A DNA stretch of 64,000 nt from Lunularia cruciata (lineage: Eukaryota; Streptophyta; Marchantiopsida; Lunulariales; Lunulariaceae). Every line of letters begins with the position of its first letter. The stretch's first letter is position 1. The position numbers and the translations under genes are program-made. The stretch is taken from assembly GCA_948567375.1 (NCBI GenBank), contig OX419757.1, positions 4,588,001 to 4,652,000 on the forward strand. The letters run 5' to 3'. The notes beneath the pieces are model-generated. The model made no database searches. It was not told the origin of the DNA and saw only the letters and a list, made by a program, of their open reading frames with translations. This document shows positions 11,761 to 23,000 of the stretch, in pieces.

Positions 11761-12399
11761 GCTGGCAGTTAGGTCCCCCTAACTCTAGATAGCCATCTAC
11801 TCCAAGTATATGGTATACCCTATGATGGGCAAAGATAAGAAGGTCGGGTGCTATGGAGCCCTATCATAAGTCATAGGTTTGCAATCTATACCATATAAAG
11901 AATGAACTAGCTATAGATCAAGTACATCTATGGCATAACCACTATCCTTGAGGAACCATCATGAGGGGAGGAGTTATACATGACATATGCCATCCTCACA
12001 AACAACTATCACACACTAACATAGTAGCAACTCCACCAGAAGAGCCACATAACATACACAACAAGCCTGCATGTACTAGCACCAAGCTTGGGTCCATAGT
12101 ACCATCAATGTTTGGAAGGTGGCATGGCGCACAATTGTGCACATGATCCTTCCAAACAACACCATCATGTCCTTCTTACACAAGGACTTCAGATGGCAAA
12201 ACCTCACGCACTCTCAAGATAGTGCAACTTGTCAAAACATCAAGTGTCATCGGTGCAATCTACTATAGATATACATAGTCACTTGGATGAAATTGATAGA
12301 TCAAGGGTCTATAACCTCCTCCTCCAATAGTAGCATAATGTAAGGTATCCTTATGATTAGCAATTGCCAAGTTCTCAAAGGCCATCGGCATCACTCTAC

Positions 12400-14400
12400 A
12401 AAAGATCTCTACCCGTTGAGAACATGCGCTCACCCATACATCTGGATCATCCTAAGTCCAAGACTACAGTAGCATCTTGACAAATGGCTGTAGGTAAATC
12501 TGGATCTTGTCCATAGAGTAGAAAGTGAAGAGAGAAGGATGCTAAATAGACTTGCCGGCTGAACCAATAGCCCATGGCCAACCAAGGTAATTAGAGATCC
12601 CAATCTCCCAAGTGGCATCTTTACAAACTATACTTTTGCAATTATTTCTTCATTTTCTAAAGCACTCTCTCTGCTAAGTCATTTGCCTCAAGGTGATCTT
12701 GGGATGTAGTATGATGATCAATGAAAGCCTAGGCACACAAGACCTGAAACTAACTCAAGAAATTTGTACCCTGATTAGTCAAACTTCAATTGGTGTACCA
12801 AAATGACTAAGAACTTAATCTAGGAATGAGTAAGCCGTCCCTTCACTAGACTTGTCAAGAAGTGCCACCAACTCAATCCACTTGGAGAAGTGCTCCACCA
12901 TCACCAAAACATACTGATGATCTCATAGTCAACGGTAAAGGTCCAACAAAGTCCAAACTCCAATGGTAACACAATTCCATGATAGGTAATGGGTGTAACT
13001 GTGGTGTAGGAGCATTGAGTGATTCTCGCACCCAGTCACAAACCACACATCTAGTAACAAATTGTTGTATCTCGATCTGCATACCGTACCACCAATAGTG
13101 ACTCTGGAGTAAGTTATATGTATGCTTTACTCCAAAATGTCCTAGCTCCTCATGAGCATGATGGACCAATTGTAGTCTCTGAGATGGATGGTGTACTACT
13201 CTCACTCTACCATCCTCCCATACACGCAAAAGGTGTCCAATCTGAACCGTCTGGCTTGCTAAAGAACACGGTCTCTCTCCTTGGCCCCAACTGTGCCACC
13301 CACAACACCAATACAAAGATAGTCCATCACTAAGACATCATCATGAATGTCTCATTGAACTATACCAATATCTTCACTCTTTGGGTCTATGACGTCAATA
13401 ACTCCTCCTATATGCACTAAGAGAGATACCACCAAAGTCTCAAAAAATATACAAAGAAAGGTAGATGCATGCCAACCTTGCACCATCTTCTCATCTGTCT
13501 CACCATGCCAATGTGCTCCGGTATGATCCTTCTGGCCAGGACATGTGTTTCTACTCAAACCATCTACATTGTGGTTCACCACTCCGGGTCTATGAACAAT
13601 TGTGAAATCATACTCCTATAAAATTAGAGCCTATCGTGCAAGCTTCCCTAAAAGCTTGTCGGACTCCATCAACCACTTCAATGGCTGACAATCAGTGATG
13701 AGAGTGAAGGGGTTACCAAATAGGTAACATCATAAATGTGCTATTGCCCAAAATGTGCTATTGCCCAAATGGCTGCCAAGCACTCTCCCTCACATGAACT
13801 ATACTTCACCTTTGCTGAATTGTTAGAGTGACTAGCATAGGCTGCCATAAACTCCTTCTCCTCATCATCATGTTGGATGAGCACAGCTCAAAGTCCCAAC
13901 ATACTCCAATCAATGTGAACCTGAAATGATCATCCTCTGATCAATCTCCTCAAAATAGGAGCAAATGTTAACCTTTCCTTGAGCTCTACAAAATCTCTCT
14001 CTTGCTCATCTCCCCAAAACCACTCTTGTGTAAGCTTTGTCAAGGCTTTGGCAATGGCACTAAATCCTCTAACATAGTGGCGATAAAGTTCACCAACCAA
14101 AGGAATGCTCTCATTATGCTCACATCCGTAGGCTAAGGAATACGTGCAATAACCTCCACCTTGGTCTACTTAACACCCTCCAAGGTAGATAGTGTGACCT
14201 TAATACTCAACCTGCTCATGGAAGAACCTACACTTCCCAAGATTTAATTTGAGTCCATGAGATCTCAACCTCTCAAACACCTCCAACAACCGTCGCTCAT
14301 GCTCCTCCACAGTAGTGTTATAGACCAAAATGTCATCAACATAACACTAAGCAAAATCCAACCCAGCTAGGATCCTATCTATGACCCTTTGGAACTTAGT
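12400..14400 (-). mobile_element. Decayed Ty3/gypsy retrotransposon, minus strand (RT-RNase H-integrase)
   Basis: Reading on the minus strand from 14400 downwards, fragments in shifting frames resemble the end of a gypsy reverse transcriptase. RNase H follows around 13990-13600, with AAYASHSNNSAKVKYSS, a GECLAAIWAIAHF motif and a DGLSRNT end. An integrase zinc-finger region lies at 13316-12873, with HEELGHFGVKHTYNLL, YWWYGMQIEIQQFV, CVVC and WSLDFVGPLPLT. The order RT, RNase H, integrase is that of gypsy elements. Frames are broken many times; an 18-bp local duplication at about 13736-13770 (ATGTGCTATTGCCCAAA twice) is one visible cause. Non-functional. Confidence 0.8.
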
Positions 14401-14494
14401 AGGAAAATAGTCTATGGGAAATTGTTGAAATACCTCTAACTACTATCACTACGACTCCAGTGTCCAAGCAATCTAGATGCAACACTACAAATGG

Positions 14495-14665
14495 CATAAC
14501 AAAAGCTTCCCAAGAGCCTTATATGTTCTCTATAAATACCAAAGCCCAAGGTCATGCTAGGCATTCACAGCTTCCTTCATTCAAGTGTCCCAATATGATC
14601 GTCCACTTTGGTCTTCTATTCTCCTATTTCTCTCTTGGTTTTTTACATTGATATCATAGTAAGAA
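14495..14665 (+). other. Probable 5' LTR end, promoter and primer-binding site of the forward gypsy relic
   Basis: A TATA-like CTATAAATA lies near 14530. The sequence TTGATATCATAG at about 14649-14660 resembles the primer-binding site complementary to initiator methionine tRNA (TGGTATCAGAG) and follows a TTTTTTACA that could be the LTR end. AAAGCTTCCCAAGAG just upstream recalls the GAAGCTTC array of 10.7-11.05 kb read on the other strand. The left LTR boundary is not clear. A 17-bp tandem repeat (CATTTCATGTAGTTCAT) lies at about 14753-14797. Confidence 0.5.
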
Positions 14666-15079
14666 TAAGATGGATGGATGGATAGAATTTATGGACCACC
14701 AAATCCATTTTCACAAAACCATTAGGATTTTTGTGTCCATGTATTATCCAAACATCATTTCATGTAGTTCATCATTTCATGTAGTTCATCATCTCATGCT
14801 TTGGGTAAAAAATTTTGAATGAGATCACCTTGTTTGATGAACCCTTGGTTCTTTCAATTGTAACTTATGGAGAATTATGGATGTGTTGTATTCTACATGT
14901 TGATTTAGATAAACTCTATGTATTTTGATAGAGTAGTAGTCATGGTGGAAATGCTCAAGGTTATCATTTCCATGTAGTAATAATCAAACACCTTACTTGA
15001 TTGTTAGAGAAATTAGATCATCAACAAAAAGAGCATGGAGAGAGGCACCATTCGAGAAGGAGAAGAGAAAAACCAATTT

Positions 15080-17770
15080 TTGAAGCCCTAGATATTTGAA
15101 GGTAAGAATCTCATGGGCATAATAGAGAATTTTTTGTTTGATTGTGAATATTATTTTGAAGCTACAAATCTTCAAGATGAACAAAAATAGATACTCTTGG
15201 CTTCAAGCCAATTGGATGGAGTGGCAAAGCTATGGTGGCAATTCAGAGAAAAGCAAACTAAATAGAAATTATTACACCAATCTTGAAATGGGGAGAATTC
15301 AAGAGTACAATACTTGGTTGATTCCAAGCTATAAATGCCACATGAGCCACACGAGATAGGTTGGCAAAGTTGAAGTAGATTGGCTCTATAAGGAGCTACT
15401 ACATACAATTCTAGAACACCATTATATAGATTTCATGTATACTAGAGGGCGGAGCTCTAGATCAATTTGTGAGGGGCTTGAAGTCACAAATCAAATTGGA
15501 AATGACTATATGAGAGCCAAAACACTTGGAGGAAGCCATATACTTGGTTGAGCACTTTGATTCCTTGGTTACGACAACTTGATCTTGACCTCAACCTTCA
15601 CAAAAAAATTACCAATACACTACACATGGGTGGAAGAGCCGACACCAATAGAGATTAATGACATCCAATTGATATCACTTGGCACTACAAATAAAGAAAG
15701 ATTGTAATAAAATGGTGGTTCTTTTTATTATCACCAAATTAGACATCAAATTATTGAATATCCATGCAAGAATGTGCAATTGTGATAAATCACCCAGATA
15801 GAGTTTGTGGAGCAAAATGATCAAAAAAATGAGGAATCCCAATAGGAGATTTCAAGTCGTCTATTGGGAACTTGATTAGTTCCAATAGTATTGAAGGCTT
15901 GACCTATGCAAATTTGCTTCACTTGCAAAGTATAATATTTGATCGTGGTTGTAGGATTTTGGTTGATTTTAGAAGTTTAGAGAATTGCATGGCTATGCAA
16001 TTAGCAAAAAAATTAAGTATTTCTATCAAGCCAATAATTGGGAGTAGATTGATGATGGCGGATGGTAGAAAGTCTTATGCATTTTGTACCTCACATCCTA
16101 GCACATTCAAGATTGGGAAAGAGTATTTGGAGTGTATGAACTTTGTAGTGGCATCTCTACACTATGATGTCATTCTAGGTTTGCCTGAGCTTGCATGTCA
16201 TAAGGTTTAGTTTGATTGGACCCGATGAAAAATTCAAGTACAACACCAAGGTAGAAATTACCAATTACTTTGTTTGGCACCTTTGAGTAAGACACCTAAA
16301 AATAGTCAATCTCAAGATAGGAAGTTTGTAAGGAAAGCAACCATATAGCAACCTTTGGAGGAAGATAACCTATTTTTGTGGTGTGGATCAAGCCAATTGC
16401 GCATGAAGAATTTAGGGAGGGCCAAAAGCCTCATCAAGCAATGGTTGATCAAATAGTTCAAGAGTTTACAAATGTGTTTTTGGGATGATCTCCCAAAGGG
16501 ATCACCCTCCAATTCTAATATGCTCTTCAAGATTGAGTTATTGTCAAGGAGTACTCCAATGAGGAGACCAATCTATTGGTTCTCACCAAATAAGTTGGAT
16601 GAGCTTTGAAAAACATTGATGGAGGTATTGGATAAAAATTTATATAATATAATACATCTCTTTTGGAGTACTAGTACTATTTGTTCCAAAGAAGATGGAG
16701 GATTTTGCTTTTGTATTGGTTATTGTGGTCTCAACAAACAAATAGTGAAGAATGTATATCCCTTGATTTGAATTGATAACTTGCTAGATCAATTGCATAG
16801 AGCAAAATGCTTCTCCAAGTTGGATCTTTGAAGTGGTTATTGGTAGATTCCCACTGATAGAGAGGATGTGCAAAAGACTACCTTTCCTACAAGGTATGGG
16901 CATTTTAAATGGAGAGTTTCTCCTTTTGGGCTTCATGGATAAGATGCATCGGGTATTGGATGGGCTATTGGATTTATATGTAGTAGTGTTCTTGGATGAT
17001 ATTTTAATCTTTAGCAAGACAAAGGCAAAACAAAAAAAATCACATGTAAGAAGTCCTAAGATGACTACATCAATGGAAGTTTTATTGTTAGAGTGTGTCT
17101 TTTGGCAAAAGGAATTTACCTTCTTGGGTCACAAGATCTCATCAAAGGGGATCAAGATGGAAAAGCAGAAAATCAAGGCCGTTATTGATTGGCCTACTCC
17201 AAAGCATGTCACAAAAGTACAAGCATTTAATGGATTGGTGAATTTTTATCAACGGTTCATTCAATATTATGCTCATGTAACCGCACCATTGACAAACCTC
17301 TTGGGGAAGAACTCAAGCTTTTAGTGGACCACCAAGCACAAAGAAGCATTCCAAAAGTTGAAATATTGGTATCTTCAAGACCCATTCTTCAACCAAATGA
17401 CCCTCAACTACCTTGTGTGGTTGATTTTGATGGTTCTAACTTTACCATTGGAGCCATGTTGCAATAGAAATTCCCATATGAGTTACATCCCATTGTCTTT
17501 ATGTCTCATAACCTAAATACTACATAGAAGAATTACTCTACTTGAGATCCAAAACAACTGGCAATGGTATATACCACCAAAGTATGGAAGCATTGTTTTT
17601 TGGGGAAATAAGTGATCATCCAACCACTCATAAACTCTTGTTGTAGATATTACATTTGGAACACATGAAGAGTCAACATCATCAATAGGAAGAACAACTA
17701 TAGTTGTTTGATATCAAACTTGAATACAAACCCGGTAGGTTCCACGCCACCAACACTCTCAATTCTTGCA
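15080..17770 (+). mobile_element. Decayed Ty3/gypsy retrotransposon, plus strand (gag-protease-RT-RNase H)
   Basis: In order on the plus strand there is a gag relic around 15120-15480 (FLFDCEYYFEATNLQDEQK, LDGVAKLWWQFREKQ). A retropepsin-like region follows at 15872-16210 with LAKKLSISIKP and MADGRKSY and the later VILGLPEL, but the catalytic DSG is not intact. Reverse transcriptase lies at about 16550-17325, with the catalytic VVFLDDILIFSK, then FLGHKISSKGI and FNGLVNFYQRFI. The start of RNase H lies at about 17380-17600. Several stops and frameshifts interrupt it, and I find no integrase before 17770. Dispersed-repeat material follows at 17800-18240. Non-functional. Confidence 0.85.
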
Positions 17771-17884
17771 TCTGATTTCCCTTTAAGAGTCCCGTCTTTG
17801 ATGTAAATAAATTTTTTAATTAGAATCATACTCAAATCAAATAGGTACTCAATCTTTTATTATACAATCTATAAAAAATTGGAT

Positions 17885-18190
17885 ATTGATTGTAGTCAAG
17901 CCACACCCATTCTAGCAAAATATTCTAGATGATACTTACCAACCTTTCCCCACCATAGCCAAGAACTCAAATGCTCAACATTAGAGAAGTGAACTCTCTG
18001 AAACTACACTTCAAAGATATACCTCTCTGCCCGACCTAGGTCTCAAAACCTAAATATACTATTGATTATATATCCAATGGTGCAAAATAGGTACTCAATC
18101 TTTCATTGTACAATCTATAAACAATCGGATATTGATTATAGTAAAGCCACACCCATTTTAGCAAAAGATTCCAGCTGATACTTACCAAAC
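17885..18190. repeat. Dispersed ~160-bp repeat, copy 3 plus a partial fourth
   Basis: Matches 10484-10640 and 11290-11450. The flanking CAATC.ATAAA.AAT.GGATATTGATT block occurs twice here, near 17865 and 18112, so the partial copy arose as a local tandem duplication. Confidence 0.65.
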
Positions 18191-18242
18191 TTTGTATATC
18201 ACTAATTATATATACAACCTTGCAAATGGTGCAAGTGACCAA

Positions 18243-19434
18243 AATTAGAAACATCAAACACCATGAATAAAATAAAACTAATAACTTAACAATAACTTAT
18301 CTAAATATATAATATTTTCATAATCTATGTTTTTATACAATGAAGAGAATATATCCTCATTCCTCCTCCCTGGTTGCTCACAAATATAACAAGTGATGAT
18401 ACTAAAGATATAAATATTAAAACTTAATTCTTGATAGAGTTGAGTCACTTGAAGCTCATGTAGTTATATAGTCAGGATCAAGCTCACATGTTTAGGATCT
18501 TAAAGTTTGCGTACGCTGACATACAATTATGCAGTGCAGATTCTGGAGAGTATTGAATAGTATGGTCTTCTCTCTAAAATTCAACATTCTCAAATTCTAT
18601 TGAAAACCAATAAATTTACTTGCGGACAATAATCTCAATCAAGGTCATATGAGTAGAAGAGCATCGAATAGGATAGTCCTCCGCATATGCATACAATCGA
18701 ATTGCAATCTCGAACTCCACCACACGAAGAGGAAATAGTTTGTACTCTACTTTATTCAGTTACATTTGAAAATTCACAAAGATAAACCCTTTCTTAATAT
18801 AGTTGATTTAATCTTCGTTTAATTTCTGACCACAAATTACTGTGACTTTTGGTAGTTGTTCGAATTCGATTGTGCTTTATGAGAAGAAAAGGCATCTACA
18901 ACTTCGTCAATAAGTTGGAAGTAGTCGGTGAGTTCCCTTTCCTCTTATGTTTTCCCTGCGCATTTCGGTTGATTTCCTACAAGTTGGACTTCCATCCTTT
19001 AAAAGACCGCTATCCGTGGAATCCTACATCAAGTTTGGTTGATCCATGGAGATTCACCCGAGCTTAGTCCCATTCACCGAAGCTTCCGTTCCACATGGAA
19101 CCTGCTCTAAGTGAAGAACAGGAATCGACATCATATCGAAAATAAAGAAGTTATGCCTCGTGCAAATCCTTGCTCATCTCATGCCACGAAGCGACTTTTG
19201 TTCTTGTCTTGTGAGGTATTGCAAATCTTAATTGCTAGTTAAGTATCAACTAACTACAAATCCAAAGAAGGTAGAACGGTTTAGTTGCTAATTAGGGCCT
19301 AAACCTCGCGAGTCAACTGATAGTGACTAATGAGGAAGAGTGAAGAGCCTTGAAGGCTCAGGAGATTGACCTTGACAACAACGAACCGATGTGTTGTTGT
19401 CACCCTCTGCAGTCAGAGGCCAATGGGAATGGAC
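18243..19434 (+). repeat. 1.17-kb duplicated segment, copy B
   Basis: Same-orientation copy of 1969-3141. It lies immediately upstream of the TTC38-like gene, so it probably contributes promoter or leader sequence there. The 65-codon ORF of copy A is open here too (from an in-frame GTG near 18849 to 19067). The homology stops at 19434, after which copy B continues into the TTC38-like gene's 5' region and copy A into unrelated sequence. Confidence 0.85.
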
Positions 19435-20001
19435 ACCAGTGAGTTAACATCACAATGTCCGAGACATAATCTCTGCATGTCGGAGTTTGATATTCCCTTT
19501 TGCAAATCCAGTGCGTTGGAGCTCTGAAGATTCGCAGGGCAGTTGAGGAGTGTTGATTGAGCCGTTGGGATTTTCCAGTTTTCAGTGTGCTTGAGTTTTG
19601 GCTAGAATCTCGGTGCGTGTATGGTTTTGCCTCTGAATTCTGTATCCGGTTTGGAATATGTTCCTTGTGTGTTTGTGGTCGGGAGAGATGTAGCAGAGAG
19701 TGAGTGAGCTTCGAAGTTCAAGTTGGAGCTCCGATCGGAGAAGAAATGGACGGAATCATTCCCATAGGCACCCAATTTGCCGAGGATGGTACAGATTTGT
19801 GGGTTGGGGCAATTGCTTGGAGAGCTAGCGACGTGAAAGGCGTGGACGTGAAGGCGATTTTCCTGACTCAATTCGCTGGGAATTTGTTATTGCAGAGCAT
19901 ATATATCAGTTGCCGGAGATATAGACATCACTCACAACCGGAGAGGAATCCCAAGGCATCGCAATCGTTAAGTTTTTGTAAATGGTGTAAACTATTTTGT
20001 C

Positions 20002-23000
20002 ATGGCACCTGAATCTAGTGACAAACGGGACCTATCAAGTGGAAGAATTCGGACTGATCTGTGGGGTTACGCGGTGCACTCATCGTCCGATGACTGTATC
20101 GCCTTTCTGAATAAGTACTACATCCAGGTACTGCGCGAGTCCTGATTCGTAAGCATATGACATTCGATTCTCTAACAAGTAACGGAAATTCCATCTCTCA
20201 GTTGGCACCCTTGTTCTGCCTTTATACTCGTTCGTACTTTCTAGATCTCGGACAAACAGCAAACAGCCGAGAGAACAATTCTCTCGGAGTAATCAAATCG
20301 GGTCTAGCAGTTGTCCATTCTCCGTACATGCTGGGCACTGTTGCCGAATCTTTAGCTACTCTGCCATACCTGGATGTCCAAAAACGTGATTGTGTGATAA
20401 GCCGATTCCGTTCTATTAAGTGTAGCTGATTGTCCTACTATGTGGGACCCTTGACAAATCCTTGAAACAGATTCAATGATTATGTCTGTATGGGACTGTA
20501 CATAACTTTGCAGTAGATAACGTTTCAAGGAGTTCTTAGACCTGGAGCTCGTTCCCAGATAGCAACTGAATTTGCCTTTTTGAAGATCTACGCTGCGTTA
20601 AGAGAGCCTAAGAGTTAGGTGACTCCTCCACGCGCACAGAAAATACAGCATTCATATGCAGGCTGCGGGTGTAACTCCACAGGTTTTAGGAATATATTCA
20701 TCTATCGAACATTCCGGATTATGGAGGTATAAAAACTCTGGTTGTATTCTGTGGTGAAGGCTGATATGAGTTATTTTATTCCAGGTTCTAAGTTATGGAC
20801 GAGACAAGCGCGTTATCTTAGAGGCAGCAGACGGAGACAGGAGCTGCGCATTGGCTTGTGGTTTAGCCGCAGCCTACCTCTGGGCTCCCCGGAAGGCCAA
20901 AACTATGGCCCCTAAAGCCCTGGTGTACCTCACAGCAGCGAGAGCAAATCTGGTAAAGTACTGTCTGAAGAGCCTTGAAAAACAGTATCATGTGTTCCCG
21001 CTGGTAATTGCGATTTCCCAATGTAGTAGGGAAGGAAACGTTCGAACGATGCTCGGGAACCAAGCTTACAATCATCGTACCAACTGTCGAGTTTCCTCTA
21101 AAGGCAAAAGTTCTGGGCACTTTTGCGCGACTCACGCAAGTACTCCTAATTCCGGGAGAGCAAAGGGCCCCTCTGACGAAGGATCAAACAAGACGGCGTC
21201 GCCAAGTTCGCAGACTGGTAAATGCTAGGGAAGATCAAACTCAGTGCTGCGGATTGGCTGGGACCGAACAACATTGGCCGGGGATCCCCGGAACTGATAC
21301 ATGAAGCCATCGCCAAAGAATTCCTGTCATTCGCCGCCGATATAACTATGGCTTTGAGTTTATATGCACGCAAAAGTAGTGTAAACAATCCCTAGAGCAG
21401 CTAGTGCCAACTTGAAGTTGGCGTTCCCCATGATGTTCCGTCTGTGACTTTGGTAGGTAGTATACTCTCAGTGCTCAACTTTGTTGTTGAGTTTCTATTG
21501 TCCATGTGGAAGATTTCCCCCTCATATTACAGAACAGAGTTCATGGACAACGATTGCTTTCATCCTTGGTTGGCAGTGTGCATATTAACACTCCTGTTTT
21601 ATGAATCTCATTTGCGGCTTGTACTTTTGTGCAGGATAGTGCATCCGACTATGAGAGACTTGTTGTTAGGGCTCTGATTGCCTCGATCGAACGTGACTGG
21701 AAGGTTGCACTTGAGCGAGAATACGAGGCACGCCCCTCTCAATATAAGCTTCATTTTCCGCCTTGAAGTGATACTTCATGTGTTTGAAAATTGCTTCAAA
21801 AACTTTTGAGAAAATAAAGCTTAATTATGCCGTCTTGCAGATCTTGGCCAAATATCCGAGAGACTTGGTGGCACTGAAAAGAGCACAAACGTTATGCTTT
21901 AATATGGGTTGGAGTGAAGACATGCTGAAGTTAGCCTCCCAGGTAACATCTTTAAATGAGATGTTTTCTGAAAAATTATCTAATCAAGTACTTCACAGCG
22001 GATGCAAAGGAGTGCAGGCTCCATCACTACCAGCAAATTTGTGGATTGACGTTGCTGTCCTCTCTGTTCATAGGCACTACCTGCTAACGTGGAGAGCGCA
22101 TATATGCTTGGAATGTTGGCATTTGCGCTAGCGGAGGTCGGCAGATTTCTTGAAGCGGAGAGTACCGCACGAGTAGCATTGACAATTGAAGCTAGGGATG
22201 TGTGGGCTCAGCATGCGGTTTGTACTATCTTATGAAGTTCAAGTTCTCCCTGCTTGGACCCTCTTCCTTCTGTATCAATATTGTGATCTCATTACTTCCC
22301 TCTAAGCCTAAAGGACGATCGAAAAAATTTCCATCTTAAATTTGTTTGTTTCAACTGGTCGAAACTGCTGAAAGTTTATTCCGGCTTTTACGGTTGTCTT
22401 CTAAAGTCAATAATCAGCTACAAAGTGGCCTGTGTTGCCAGATCTGTCACGCTCTTGAGTACCAATGCCGTTTCAAGGAAGCATTAGTGTTCATGAACAG
22501 ATGCTGCACGTCATGGATTACCTGCTGCTCGTTCATGTCCGTAACAATATCCCCGTGACTGTATGAGTAGAAAATATTTTGGCGTGGTATCATCTGAAAG
22601 TGGTCAGTCGAGAGGTATATATGCGTCAATACGAACATGAGACTGAAATACGTGGTGCTTGTGTATGTTCTAGGCGATTCCTACTTTCCAGATTTTGCCC
22701 AATCAATAACCAGCTGAACTGTCATGTAGGCGGGAGCACAATTGGTGGCATATGGCTACTTGCCTGCTCGAATTAGGAGATAGTAGAGCTACAAACATGG
22801 TGCTCGCATTATATGACGAGCATATTTGGAGAGCCCGAATCGGGAGCAATAATCCTCAGGTCAGCTCCGAGATTGAGACATCTTTTGCAGGATCTCAGTG
22901 AATGTTCGTGGTTAGTAGACTAGACTCGAGGAATAAATCTTGGAGGAAACATCTGAGAAAAGCAAGTTTCTGTTTCTATCGGACTAGTTGGGGGCTCATT

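Noticed and set aside
1969-19434. Reading the 1.17-kb direct repeats as the LTRs of one giant retrotransposon
   Set aside because: The ends lack TG...CA, the interval contains an intact host phytocyanin gene, and the gypsy relics inside have their own partial ends and opposite orientations.
19704-20012. 102-codon ORF just before the TTC38-like gene
   Set aside because: It is in a different frame from exon 1, ends within it, and shows no TTC38 similarity; it is probably leader sequence.
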